Shown: positions 1-9,412, numbered from the stretch's first letter. The stretch: DNA of 64,000 nt from CAITSH01 sp945892985 (GCA_945892985.1 CAMDDU010000002.1:1-64000); one strand, 5' to 3'. Notes: generated from the sequence alone by a model not told the origin. Numbers and translations are program-made.

Positions 1-150
1 GGCGGCGACGGCGCGATCGAGCAGCAGCGCCGCGGCGTTCATGCGCTCCGGGTATTGCAGTTCGGGCAACTCAAAAATAAATTCCGGCCACTGCTCGCGC
101 GGTGGCAGGTTGTTGCGGGCGAAGCTGTCGATGTGTGCCGTGCGTGTCAT
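1..150 (-). CDS. Aryl-CoA ligase, N-terminal fragment (2-aminobenzoate-CoA ligase-like)
   Basis: Only the first 50 codons are present; the gene continues beyond the left edge. The start is ATG at 148-150. The visible N-terminus contains RNNLPPREQWPEF followed by FELPELQYPERMN, a pattern I associate with the 2-aminobenzoate/benzoate-CoA ligase branch of AMP-forming acyl-CoA synthetases. No catalytic AMP-binding motif is in view, so the call rests on this N-terminal resemblance and on context: it is the last visible gene of a run of acyl-CoA catabolic genes on the same strand. It would activate an aromatic acid to its CoA thioester with ATP in the cytoplasm. Substrate is inferred. Confidence 0.6.
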   Translation of the reverse strand, partial: MTRTAHIDSFARNNLPPREQWPEFIFELPELQYPERMNAAALLLDRAVAA

Positions 151-166
151 GGATTGCCTTCCTCTA

Positions 167-214
167 CGCTATTATTCTATTACTCCATTGCTATATTTCT
201 CTATTGCGCTATTG
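167..214. repeat. 8-bp short-period tandem array (6 units)
   Basis: Six contiguous, imperfect 8-bp units fill part of the 191-bp spacer between the ligase and acyl-CoA dehydrogenase genes. Units read CGCTATTA, TTCTATTA, CTCCATTG, CTATATTT, CTCTATTG and CGCTATTG. The consensus is about CTCTATTG. No protein is encoded here convincingly. It belongs with the other 7- to 9-bp arrays listed in this window. Confidence 0.7.
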
Positions 215-341
215 GCTTCAGAGGCCAGGATTAAAAGGGGTGCTGGCCGCGGTTAATTTCCCTGCTCAGAGGTGGCGGTGCGTCGGCGACTTTGCCCGTG
301 CTTTCGCGCTTGTGCCTGTAGCACTTTTTTTACGCGCTTGA

Positions 342-1502
<1,161 letters not shown>

Positions 1503-1544
1503 GCGCGCGCCCTGCGGTTTATTTTACGGTTGAAGATCGGGAAA

Positions 1545-2243
1545 TCAGCTGAGGTTGCTGACGAAAAACTCCAGCGTGCGGCCATGTGCCATTGCGGCCG
1601 AAGGCTGGTGGTAGGAGGCGCGATCCCAGCAGTTAAAGCCGTGCTGCGCGTCTTTGTAGATGTGGAACTCGGCCCGCTTGCCGGCGAACGCCGCCTTGAC
1701 CTTGTCGACGGCCTCGAGAGGAATGGCGTGGTCTTTTTCGGCGTACTCGAATTGCATCGGGCATTTCACGGCGGCCGCCTTGTCGAGGTTGTCCTGGATG
1801 CCACCGCCGTACCAGGCGCTGGCGGCATCGATGCCGGCCGTTGCCGCGGCGAAGTAGGCGAGACGTCCGCCCATGCAATAGCCGACCGCACCGATCTTGC
1901 CGCTTACTTCCGGACGCGCGCGCAGTGCGGCAACCGTCGTCTGCACGTCGTCTATGGTCTGGGCCGGCGTGATGCCGCCCATTAGTGCGCGTGCACGCGT
2001 CATGTCTTCGCCCTCGTAGCCGAGCTCGACGCGCGGTGCCTGGCGCCAGAACACATCGGGGGTGAGTACGACAAAACCGTCCATGGCGTATTGCTCGGCC
2101 ACGGCGCGGATATGGCGGTTGACGCCGAAAATTTCCTGAAAAAGCACAATGCCCGGGCCCTTGCCCGCCGGTGGCAGCGCCAGGTAGCCGCCGTAGGTGC
2201 CGCCGTCTTTTGCCTTGATATCGATCCAGCTGGTTTTCATCAT
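1545..2243 (-). CDS. Dienelactone hydrolase family protein
   Basis: A 232-aa alpha/beta hydrolase of the dienelactone hydrolase (carboxymethylenebutenolidase) family. The nucleophile motif GYCMGG places Cys123 as nucleophile; Asp171 (EKDHAIP) and His201 (AQHGF) complete the triad, and Glu36 (FQEIFG) matches the conserved glutamate that activates the cysteine. It starts at ATG 2241-2243, the first of two adjacent methionine codons, with an AAGGA ribosome-binding site nine bases upstream. That start region is also the left edge of the 194-bp tandem array. The family hydrolyses lactone intermediates of aromatic degradation; the actual substrate here is unknown. Confidence 0.9.
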   Translation of the reverse strand: MMKTSWIDIKAKDGGTYGGYLALPPAGKGPGIVLFQEIFGVNRHIRAVAEQYAMDGFVVLTPDVFWRQAPRVELGYEGEDMTRARALMGGITPAQTIDDVQTTVAALRARPEVSGKIGAVGYCMGGRLAYFAAATAGIDAASAWYGGGIQDNLDKAAAVKCPMQFEYAEKDHAIPLEAVDKVKAAFAGKRAEFHIYKDAQHGFNCWDRASYHQPSAAMAHGRTLEFFVSNLS

Positions 2244-3395
2244 GATTGTCTGTCCTTATTCGGGTTGGTTAAACATAAGAAAATGTTGTCATTGCGAGGA
2301 GGCGAAGCCGACGCGGCAATCTTGTGGCATTGCGATGGTAGTCACGGGGACGATGAGATTGCTTCGCTGCGCTCGCAATGACAAGGAGGGTGCCTATTTC
2401 AAGCGTTGTTAGTTCCCTTCAAATTGGTTTTTATCATGATTGTCTGTGCTTATTCGGGTTGGTTAAAAATAAGAAAATGTTGTCATTGCGAGGAGGCGAA
2501 GCCGACGCGGCAATCTTGTGGCATTGCGACGGTAGCCACGGGGACGATGAGATGGCTTCGCTGCGCTCGCAATGACAAGGAGGGTGCCTATTTCAAGCGT
2601 TGTCAGTTCCCTTCAAATTGGTTTTTATCATGATTGTCTGTGCTTATTCGGGTTGGTTAAAAATAAGAAAATATTGTCATTGCGAGGAGGCGAAGCCGAC
2701 GCGGCAATCTTGTGGCATTGCGAGGTAGTCACGGGGACGATGAGATTGCTTCGCTGCGCTCGCAATGACAAGGAGGGCGTCTATTTCAAGAGTTGCCAGT
2801 TCCCTTCAAATTGGTTTTTATCATGATTGTCTGTGCTTATTCGGGTTGGTTAAACATAAGAAAATGTTGTCATTGCGAGGAGGCGAAGCCGACACGGCAA
2901 TCTTGTGGCATTGCGACGGCAGTCACGGGGATGATGAGATTGCTTCGCTGCGCTCGCAATGACAAGGAGGGTGCCTATTTCAAGCGTTGTTAGTTCCCTT
3001 CAAATTGGTTTTTATCATGATTGTCTGTGCTTATTCGGGTTGGTTAAAAATAAGAAAATATTGTCATTGCGAGGAGGCTAAGCCGACACGGCAATCTTGT
3101 GGCAGTGCGATGGTAGTCACGGGGGCGATGAGATGGCTTCGCTGCGCTCGCAATGACAAGGAGGGTGCCTATTTCAAGCGTTGTTAGTTCCCTTCAAATT
3201 GGTTTTCATCATGATTGTCTGTGCTTATTCGGGTTGGTTAAAAATAAGAAAATGTTGTCATTGCGAGGAGGCGAAGCCGACGCGGCAATCTTGTGGCAGT
3301 GCGACGGTAGTCACGGGGACGATGAGATGGCTTCGCTGCGCTCGCAATGACAAGGGGGGTGCCTATTCAAGAGTGGTTAGTTACCTTCAAATTTC
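2225..3395. repeat. Six-copy 194-bp tandem array derived from the ech-dlh spacer
   Basis: Anchoring on ATGATTGTCTGT gives unit starts at 2242, 2436, 2630, 2823, 3017 and 3211, so periods are 194, 194, 193, 194 and 194 bp. The left edge is the native 5' end of the dienelactone hydrolase gene; the right edge is the native 3' end of the crotonase gene. Inside the array the two ends are fused: the crotonase tail joins the hydrolase start region, sharing GGTTTT at the junction. Each unit carries a roughly 95-bp REP-like inverted repeat. Plus-strand reading frames of about 65 codons across each unit are repeat artefacts, not genes. Confidence 0.95.
2288..2382. repeat. REP-like inverted repeat, first of six copies in the array
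   Basis: The 11-bp ends GTCATTGCGAG and CTCGCAATGAC are perfect inverted complements, followed inward by a second complementary pair around GCGAAGCC and GCTTCGC. The same element recurs once in every 194-bp unit up to about 3352, and a seventh related copy lies at 16006-16096. On either strand the RNA would fold into a long hairpin. Confidence 0.85.
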
Positions 3396-4207
3396 GGTTT
3401 TTGTTTTGCGGCAAACGCCTCGAAGGCGCGGGTGAAATCCTGCGTCTGCATGCAAATCGCCTGCGCCTGCGCTTCGGCCTCGATTGCTTCATCGAGGCCC
3501 ATATTCCATTCCTGGTGCAGCATTTTCTTGGTCATGCCGTGGGCAAAGGCCGGGCCTTCGGCCAGGGTTCTGGCCATCGCCTGCGCCTCGGCCAGCAAGT
3601 TCTCGCCTGTGCATAGTTTATTGAAAAATCCCCAGGCCAGCCCTTCTTCGCCGCCGAGGCTGCGGCCGCTGTACAAAAGGTCGGAGGCACGGCCCTGGCC
3701 GACCAGGCGCGGCAGCAGCGTGCAGGCGCCCATATCGCAGCCGGCCAGGCCGACGCGTGTGAACAGGAAGGCCACTTTCGCCGCTGTCGTGCCGTAACGC
3801 AAATCCGAGGCGAGCGCGATCATCGCGCCGGCGCCGGCGCAAATGCCGTCTATGGCCGAGAGGACAGGCTGCGGGCAGTTGCGCATGGCCTTGATGAAGT
3901 CACCGGTCATGCGGGTGAACTCGAGCAGTTCGGGCATGCTCATTTTGGTCAGCGGACCGATGATCTCGTGCACATCGCCGCCGGAGCAGAAGTTGCCGCC
4001 GGCGCCGGCAAAGACCACGGCGCGCACATCGGTGGCGTATTGCAGGCTGCGAAACAGGTCGCGCAGTTCGGCGTAGGACTCAAAGGTCAGCGGGTTCTTG
4101 CGCTCGGGGCGGTTGAGCGTGATGGTCGCGACATTGCCCTCGACCTGCCAGAGGAAGTGTTCGGCCTGGTGCGTGGCGAAGGCGCGCTTGTGGTGGGCGA
4201 TGCTCAT
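3377..4207 (-). CDS. Enoyl-CoA hydratase/isomerase (crotonase) family protein, atypical active site
   Basis: A 276-aa crotonase-fold protein. The start is ATG at 4205-4207 with an AAGGA site upstream, overlapping the MarR stop by four bases (ATGA). The oxyanion-hole segments are recognisable: GNFCSGGD at 71-78 and GICAGAGAM at 121-129. However, both glutamates of classical hydratases appear missing: Met129 occupies the position equivalent to Glu144 of rat hydratase, and Arg151 that of Glu164. It may therefore catalyse a different crotonase-family reaction such as ring-opening, isomerisation or hydrolysis. Its place in an aromatic acyl-CoA operon supports action on a ring-derived CoA ester. 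Confidence 0.88.
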   Translation of the reverse strand: MSIAHHKRAFATHQAEHFLWQVEGNVATITLNRPERKNPLTFESYAELRDLFRSLQYATDVRAVVFAGAGGNFCSGGDVHEIIGPLTKMSMPELLEFTRMTGDFIKAMRNCPQPVLSAIDGICAGAGAMIALASDLRYGTTAAKVAFLFTRVGLAGCDMGACTLLPRLVGQGRASDLLYSGRSLGGEEGLAWGFFNKLCTGENLLAEAQAMARTLAEGPAFAHGMTKKMLHQEWNMGLDEAIEAEAQAQAICMQTQDFTRAFEAFAAKQKPKFEGN

Positions 4208-4797
4208 GGCTGTGTCCTTGCGTTGTGCTGTGTCGCGGTGTCGGTAATTTTGCCGTCCTGGGCGAGCGCCTGCTTGAGTTCGCCCAGCAGGCCGTGCAGC
4301 TGTTTGCGGTCTTTCTCTCCCAGCTCGCCAAACAGGCCCGCGACCCATTGTTCGTGCTCGTGGGCCATGCTCTGGAAGGCTTTGCGTCCGCCCGCGGTGA
4401 GTTTGACGATGTAGGCGCGCCGGTCCTGCGGCATGCCCTCGCGCGTCACCAGGCCTTCCTTGACCAGTTGGTCGGTGACGCCGGTGACGTTGCCACCGGT
4501 GACCATCAGGCGTTTGGAAATCTCGCCCATCTTGAGGCCCTCCGGATGGCGTTCGAGCTGGGCCATCAGGTCAAAGCGCGGCAGGGTGCAGTCAAAATTT
4601 TCGCGCAGGCGCGCGCGGATGCGCCCTTCTATGAGGTTGGTGCAGGTCAGCAGGCGCAGCCACAGGCGCAGCGCATCATGGTCGCTGCCGCGCGCGCGCG
4701 ATTCCTGGTCGACCGATGCCGCGTGTATGGGGGCGCTTTCGGCCGGCGTGCGTGTGCCCACCTTTGTACCCGAGCGCGCGCTCAAGCGTGTGCTCAC
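4204..4797 (-). CDS. MarR-family transcriptional regulator
   Basis: A 197-aa winged-helix regulator beginning at GTG 4795-4797, which overlaps the SDR stop in GTGA, while its own stop overlaps the next start in ATGA. The DNA-binding region spans residues 88-117 (MGEISKRLMVTGGNVTGVTD) with wing residues DRRAYIVKLT at 125-134. The first 40 residues are poorly conserved in character and could be a flexible tail; a later start cannot be excluded. Being translationally coupled inside the operon, it is probably its ligand-responsive local regulator, most likely a repressor relieved by an aromatic acid or its CoA ester. That regulatory role is inferred. Confidence 0.88.
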   Translation of the reverse strand: MSTRLSARSGTKVGTRTPAESAPIHAASVDQESRARGSDHDALRLWLRLLTCTNLIEGRIRARLRENFDCTLPRFDLMAQLERHPEGLKMGEISKRLMVTGGNVTGVTDQLVKEGLVTREGMPQDRRAYIVKLTAGGRKAFQSMAHEHEQWVAGLFGELGEKDRKQLHGLLGELKQALAQDGKITDTATQHNARTQP

Positions 4798-5561
4798 ATC
4801 AGCTCCCCGCCGGCCACGGCGATGGACTGGCCGGTGATGGCTTCGGAACCGGGCAGCAGCAGCCACATCACGGCGTTGGCGACTTCGGCCGCTTGCACCA
4901 TGCGCCCCTGCGGATTGCCGGCGGTGAGAACGGCGCGCGCTTCGGTTTCACTCTTGCCGGTTTTGGCGACGATGTTGGCGAGGGCGCCGGCGACGATGTC
5001 GGTTTCGGTATAGCCGGGGCAGACGGCGTTGACGGTGACGCCCGATTTGGCCGTTTCGAGGGCAAGCGCGCGGGTCAGGCCGATGACGCCGTGCTTGGCC
5101 GCGCAGTAGGCGGCGACATAGGCATAGCCCTTGAGCCCCGCGGTGCTGGCGATGTTGACGATGCGGCCGGAGCGGCGCGCCAGCATGCCCGGCAACACTT
5201 CGCGGCTGCACAGGTAGGTTCCGGTGAGATTGACCCCCAGCATGGCGTTCCAGACATCGGTTCCGGTTTTACCGAACGGCGCGCTGACGGCCTGGCCGGC
5301 GTTATTGACCAGGATGTCGATGCCGGCAAAGCGCGCAAGTATGGTTTTGAATGCGGTTGCGACTGCGGTCTCATCGCTGATGTCGGCGCAGACGGTGAGG
5401 GCGTCGGGCATGTCTTTGGCCTGCGCTTGCAGTCGTGCCAGATCGCGGCCGATCAGCGCCACGCGTGCGCCCTGGGCCACCAGCGCGCTGGCGATGGCCG
5501 CACCGATGCCGCGACCGGCGCCGGTTACGACGGCAGTTTTGCCCGTCAGCGGTTTGTCCAT
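4794..5561 (-). CDS. Short-chain dehydrogenase/reductase (3-hydroxyacyl-CoA dehydrogenase-like)
   Basis: A 255-aa classical SDR. The nucleotide-binding motif TGAGRGIG is at 13-20, NNAG at 86-89, the catalytic serine at 139 and the YxxxK pair at Tyr152/Lys156. The start is ATG at 5559-5561. The gene heads a translationally coupled trio with the MarR regulator and the crotonase. In such a cluster the family typically oxidises a 3-hydroxyacyl-CoA with NAD(P)+, which would fit the step after hydration in a beta-oxidation-like route; the substrate is not proven by sequence. Confidence 0.9.
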   Translation of the reverse strand: MDKPLTGKTAVVTGAGRGIGAAIASALVAQGARVALIGRDLARLQAQAKDMPDALTVCADISDETAVATAFKTILARFAGIDILVNNAGQAVSAPFGKTGTDVWNAMLGVNLTGTYLCSREVLPGMLARRSGRIVNIASTAGLKGYAYVAAYCAAKHGVIGLTRALALETAKSGVTVNAVCPGYTETDIVAGALANIVAKTGKSETEARAVLTAGNPQGRMVQAAEVANAVMWLLLPGSEAITGQSIAVAGGELM

Positions 5562-5582
5562 CGGGTGTTTCCGGGAAAGGCA

Positions 5583-5627
5583 GGCAACATGGGTAGCATG
5601 GGTGGCATGGGTGGCATGGTTGACATG
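5583..5627. repeat. 9-bp short-period array (5 units)
   Basis: Five consecutive 9-bp units with consensus GGTGGCATG (GGCAACATG, GGTAGCATG, GGTGGCATG, GGTGGCATG, GTTGACATG) lie directly upstream of the SDR start, between it and the alpha/beta hydrolase gene. The array would be transcribed as part of the operon leader if the hydrolase gene is co-transcribed. Confidence 0.75.
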
Positions 5628-5737
5628 GGCACGCGAGAAAATTCCGGCCGAAATTAGTTTAAACCTAAATTATCCCGGCGAACAGCCGCGCGCAGCGCCG
5701 AACAATCTGGCGCGCGCGCCGGTGAAGGTGGGGGAGC

Positions 5738-6523
5738 CTAGCCGACGCGCGACAGGAAGCCGCTCAGCACCGCATTGAAGGCGGCCGGCTGCTCAATGTT
5801 GGAAATGTGCGCCGCCGCGGCAATGATGGCCAGTTCCGAGCCGGGCATGGCCTCGTGGATGATGCGGGCCATGGCCACCGGCGTGCCCGGATCATCGGCA
5901 CCGACGATGACAATGGTCGGACATTTGATTTCTTTCAGGCGGGCCGTTGAATTGATATGCGGCAGGGCCTGGCAGCAACCGCCGTAGCCGGCCACCGGGG
6001 TGGTGTGGATCATCTGGCCGACGGTTTTCATCAGCCCAGGGTTGGCGGCGCGGAACGGCTCGGTAAACCAGCGTGACAGTGTCGCATCGACCACCGCCGC
6101 CATGCCTTTTCCCTGCGTGATGCGCACGCGCTCCATCCAGTTCGCCAGGGCGTTTTCACCGTAGAAGCTGGTGGTGTCGCACAGGGCGAGGCTTTTGAAC
6201 ACGCCGGGGTATTTGAGTGCAAAGGTCTGGCCGATCATGCCGCCCATGGACAGGCCGACAAAATGCGTTTGCTTCACGCCCAGGCCCTCGAGCAAGGCCT
6301 TGAGGTCGTCGGCAAGCGTGCCCAGCGTGTAGGCGCCGGCGGGCGCGCCGCTCTGGCCGTGGCCACGCGTGTCGTAGCGCAGCACGGTGAAATGTTTCGA
6401 CAGCGCGGCGGCCTGCTCATCCCAGGAGCTAAGGTTGCAGGCGAGCGAGTGGCTGAAGGTGATCCACGGGCCGCTGCCCTCGACGGTGTAGTTGGTTTCG
6501 ATGCCGTTGGTGCTTATTTTCAT
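5738..6523 (-). CDS. Alpha/beta hydrolase, 3-oxoadipate enol-lactonase-like
   Basis: A 261-aa alpha/beta hydrolase. The nucleophile elbow GLSMGG puts Ser92 as nucleophile; Asp210/211 (GADDPGTP) and His239 (AAAHISNIEQP) complete the triad, and the oxyanion region HSLACN is near residue 25. Overall layout resembles PcaD-type 3-oxoadipate enol-lactonases. It begins at ATG 6521-6523 and is probably the first gene of the catabolic operon, 176 bp ahead of the SDR gene. A hydrolytic ring-cleavage product or enol-lactone is a sensible substrate; this is family-based inference. Confidence 0.85.
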   Translation of the reverse strand: MKISTNGIETNYTVEGSGPWITFSHSLACNLSSWDEQAAALSKHFTVLRYDTRGHGQSGAPAGAYTLGTLADDLKALLEGLGVKQTHFVGLSMGGMIGQTFALKYPGVFKSLALCDTTSFYGENALANWMERVRITQGKGMAAVVDATLSRWFTEPFRAANPGLMKTVGQMIHTTPVAGYGGCCQALPHINSTARLKEIKCPTIVIVGADDPGTPVAMARIIHEAMPGSELAIIAAAAHISNIEQPAAFNAVLSGFLSRVG

Positions 6524-6607
6524 GGTGCGCTTCTGATTAAGATTGGAGTCGGACCGGGCGTCGATGCTAGCACAGCGCCGGCGCGGCTTTTCCAGCCGGC
6601 GTTGTGC

Positions 6608-7327
6608 TCAGGTGAGTCCCAGCGCGGCTTTTTGTTTAGCGATCAGCTCGCCTATGCCCAGTTCCGCCAACGCCAGCAGCCGGTCCATTTCGAGGCGCGA
6701 AAAAGGCGCGCCCTCGGCGGTGCCCTGCACTTCGACAAAGCCGTTTGATCCGGTCATCACGACGTTCATGTCGGTGTCGCAGGAGGAGTCTTCCGGGTAG
6801 TCCAGATCGAGTACGGGCACGCCCCCGACCACGCCGACAGACACGGCGGCGATGTGGTCGCGAATCGGCGAGGCGGGAATGAGCCCGCCCTTGAGAAGCG
6901 TGGCAATGGCGTCATGCAGCGCGACAAAGCTGCCGGTGATGGCCGCAGTGCGCGTGCCGCCGTCGGCCTGCAGCACGTCGCAGTCGAGTTGTATGGTGCG
7001 CTCACCGAGGGCGGTGAGGTTGGTGACGGCACGCAGGCTGCGGCCGATGAGGCGCTGGATTTCCTGGGTGCGCCCCGACTGTTTGCCGCGCGCCGCCTCG
7101 CGATCGGAGCGGGTGTGGGTCGAGCGCGGCAGCATGCCGTACTCGGCGGTGAGCCAGCCCTGGCCCTTGCCTTTGAGAAAACCCGGCACCCGTTCTTCGA
7201 CGCTGGCGGTGCATAAGACCTTGGTGTCGCCAAAGGCGATGAGCACCGAGCCCTCGGCGTGTTTGGTGTAGCCGCGGGTGATGCTCACTTCGCGCATTTG
7301 TTGGGGGCTTCGTCCTGATGGGCGCAT
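6608..7327 (-). CDS. rph: Ribonuclease PH
   Basis: A 239-aa phosphorolytic 3'-5' exoribonuclease that trims tRNA 3' ends. Family hallmarks are visible: the N-terminal MRPSGRSPQQMREV, GMLPRSTHTR, the RTQEIQRLIGRSLRAV stretch, and LDLDYPEDSSCDTDMNVVM near the active site. The start is taken at ATG 7325-7327, which gives the standard family length; an upstream in-frame ATG would add 16 residues rich in His/Pro that the family lacks. It follows the kinase/phosphatase pair on the same strand across a 180-bp spacer that carries an 8-bp array. Confidence 0.96.
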   Translation of the reverse strand: MRPSGRSPQQMREVSITRGYTKHAEGSVLIAFGDTKVLCTASVEERVPGFLKGKGQGWLTAEYGMLPRSTHTRSDREAARGKQSGRTQEIQRLIGRSLRAVTNLTALGERTIQLDCDVLQADGGTRTAAITGSFVALHDAIATLLKGGLIPASPIRDHIAAVSVGVVGGVPVLDLDYPEDSSCDTDMNVVMTGSNGFVEVQGTAEGAPFSRLEMDRLLALAELGIGELIAKQKAALGLT

Positions 7328-7414
7328 GAATGGGTGCTCCGGGTGGTGGGTGTTGTGGTGTGGGCGCCGCCGCACGGGTGCGCGATGGCGGGGGAAGGCG
7401 GTGTGTCCTGAGCT

Positions 7415-7454
7415 TGCAATGTTGCGATACTGCGATACCTTAGCGTTGCGGCAT
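7415..7454. repeat. 8-bp short-period array (5 units)
   Basis: Units TGCAATGT, TGCGATAC, TGCGATAC, CTTAGCGT and TGCGGCAT occur head to tail in the spacer between the PP2C phosphatase and rph genes. Two units are identical, the others are degenerate. No coding potential is evident in the spacer. Confidence 0.6.
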
Positions 7455-7507
7455 GCCGCAGGCCGGGGGCTGATTTTACGCAGCGTGGTGGATTTGCGTA
7501 AGCGCCC

Positions 7508-8443
7508 TTATTGCGGAGGTTTGCCCGTGTTCTTGCGCAAGGCGTTGCGGATCTCGTCTATGGCGCGCTCGATTTCCTCGTCGGTGAGGTCGCCGCCGCG
7601 GCCAACTGCAGGCTCGGTGCGGCCAAAGTCGTCGATCTGCGTGGTGAACTGGCCCAGTTCCAGGGTTTGCGTGGAAACGTCGCCCGGAAGGCCGGCCTCG
7701 GGGTAGCTTTCAAGCCAGTGGATGGCGAGGGCGGAGATATTGTCGCTGTCCTTGCCGGCGCGCGATTCGGCCTGCGTGATCAGATCGGGCACCGACTTCA
7801 TGAGATTGCCCTTGAGCAGGGCGGCGCAGATGAGGCGTGCGTTGAGCGGGCCCCACAGGCCGTCGCTGCATAGCAGTAGCGAGTCGCCTTCTTGCAGCAC
7901 GGTCTTGCGCGAAATATCCACCTGCGGCGGCGCTTCCGAGCCGAGGCAGTTGTAGATCTTGTTGCGCTCCGGATGCACGGCCACCGCCTCTTCGCGGATG
8001 CGCCCCGCGTCCACCAGCATCTGCACGCGCGAGTGATCCTTTGTTTGCGCGTGCACCTGGCCGTTGCGCACGAGATAGAGGCGCGAGTCGCCGACATGCG
8101 CCCAGTAGGCGATCGAATCCTGGACGATGCAGGCGACGCAGGTGGTACGCGGCGTGTCCTCGAGTTTGCGCGTGGCGGCGTAATCGAGGATGGCGTGGTG
8201 GGCGTTGGTGATCGAGTTGATCAGGAACAAAAAGGGGTCGGCGAGCCGGGTCTGGGCTTCGCGTTCGAACGCCTCGATGAGAAACTGCACGGTGATTTGC
8301 GCTGCGACCTCGCCGTGAAGGTGGCCGCCCATGCCGTCAGCCAGCACCAGCATCAGCGCATCGCGGCTGTAGCTGTAGGCGAGCCTGTCCTGGTTGGTCT
8401 TGCGCCCGCCGCGCCGGCTTTCCTGGTAGATGGAGAATTTCAT
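7508..8443 (-). CDS. PP2C-family serine/threonine protein phosphatase
   Basis: A 311-aa metal-dependent (PPM) phosphatase. Motifs in order: NQDR at 17-20, ADGMGGH at 35-41, GDSRLY around 118, CSDGLW near 193 and a DNISALAIHW metal-binding aspartate region near 233. The last 60 residues are acidic and probably flexible. Its start lies 15 bp after the kinase stop with an AAGG site in the gap, so the two genes are an expressed kinase/phosphatase pair. It would remove phosphate from targets of the neighbouring kinase in the cytoplasm; the targets are unknown. Confidence 0.93.
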   Translation of the reverse strand: MKFSIYQESRRGGRKTNQDRLAYSYSRDALMLVLADGMGGHLHGEVAAQITVQFLIEAFEREAQTRLADPFLFLINSITNAHHAILDYAATRKLEDTPRTTCVACIVQDSIAYWAHVGDSRLYLVRNGQVHAQTKDHSRVQMLVDAGRIREEAVAVHPERNKIYNCLGSEAPPQVDISRKTVLQEGDSLLLCSDGLWGPLNARLICAALLKGNLMKSVPDLITQAESRAGKDSDNISALAIHWLESYPEAGLPGDVSTQTLELGQFTTQIDDFGRTEPAVGRGGDLTDEEIERAIDEIRNALRKNTGKPPQ

Positions 8444-8458
8444 TGCTGTGAGCCTTGC

Positions 8459-9412
8459 TCAGATCTTGGGCCGTGCCAGGCGCATGAAGGTCTCGCGCAG
8501 GTTCTCCATGATGCCGGCCTTGCCGCCGGTCTCCGGATCTTTTTCTCGCAACAGCACTTTTTGCAGCGACAGCACGCTTTGCGGCCGTTTCATGTGGTCC
8601 ATTTGCAGGCACCAGTCTATGGTCTCGAGCAGCTGGCGGCTGTATTTGCCCGAAAACAGCTTGGTCGCCGCGACGTAGCGGTCGCGCTCGATACGCGCGT
8701 CCGCCGACTGCGGCGCCACGCCGGCGAGGCTGGCGTACATGCTCGCGCCGACCGAATAGATGTCGCTCCAGGGGCCGAGCAATTCGCGGTTTTTGTACTG
8801 CTCCGGCGGCGCGAAGCCCGGCGTGTACATGGGGTTGAGGCGCAAACCCTCTGCCGTGAGCGTCTGTCTCGCCGCGCCAAAGTCGATTAGCAGCGGCGTG
8901 CCATCGTTGCGGATGTAGATGTTGGCCGGTTTGATGTCAAGGTGCAGCAACTTGCTGGTGTGCACCTCACGCAGGCCGTTGAGCAGCGTGGTGAAGACGT
9001 GGCGCAGGAAGGTCTCGCGGATGGTGCCGCGGCGCGCCTGGATGTGTTCTTGCAGGGTGCGGCCGCGTTCGTAGCGCATCACCATGTAGACGGTCTCGTT
9101 GGCGCGGAAAAAATTGAGCACGCGCACCACGTTGGGATGGGACAGGCGGGCGAGCGAGCGGCCTTCCTCGAAAAAACATTTCATGCCGTAGCGGAAGGTG
9201 GCGATATTCTCGTCTGCGATGGATGGCAGGGCGTCGCCCCCGCGCCGCAACGCGAGGGCGCTTGGAAGGTATTCCTTGATCGCCACCGGCTGCTCGTTTT
9301 CATCGCTGGCGAGGTAGACGATGGAAAAGCCGCCGCAGGACAACACGCGCGTGACCTTGTAGTTCTGCAGTTGATAGCCATCGGGCAAAGGTTGGTTGGC
9401 TTGCGATGGCAT
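8459..9412 (-). CDS. Serine/threonine protein kinase (eukaryote-like)
   Basis: A 317-aa Hanks-type kinase. Visible are a glycine loop SCGGFSIVYLA (residues 25-35), the ATP-binding lysine Lys46 in VAIKEYLP, the catalytic loop HLDIKPAN with Asp159, DFGAAR with Asp177, and an APE-like APPEQY. The protein is close to a bare kinase domain, with no transmembrane or sensory region. The start is taken at ATG 9410-9412; an ATG 31 codons upstream would add a low-quality leader. It is paired with the downstream PP2C phosphatase and is presumably cytoplasmic. Confidence 0.92.
   Translation of the reverse strand: MPSQANQPLPDGYQLQNYKVTRVLSCGGFSIVYLASDENEQPVAIKEYLPSALALRRGGDALPSIADENIATFRYGMKCFFEEGRSLARLSHPNVVRVLNFFRANETVYMVMRYERGRTLQEHIQARRGTIRETFLRHVFTTLLNGLREVHTSKLLHLDIKPANIYIRNDGTPLLIDFGAARQTLTAEGLRLNPMYTPGFAPPEQYKNRELLGPWSDIYSVGASMYASLAGVAPQSADARIERDRYVAATKLFSGKYSRQLLETIDWCLQMDHMKRPQSVLSLQKVLLREKDPETGGKAGIMENLRETFMRLARPKI

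Noticed and set aside
2242..3404. CRISPR array
   Set aside because: Whole 194-bp units are repeated with no short repeat/variable spacer structure and no cas genes.
2197..3435. Series of 65-90 codon plus-strand frames across the 194-bp units
   Set aside because: They repeat with the DNA unit, contain the CHCEEAKPTRQSC/RCARND pattern known as translation of REP-like repeats, and have no consistent ribosome-binding site.
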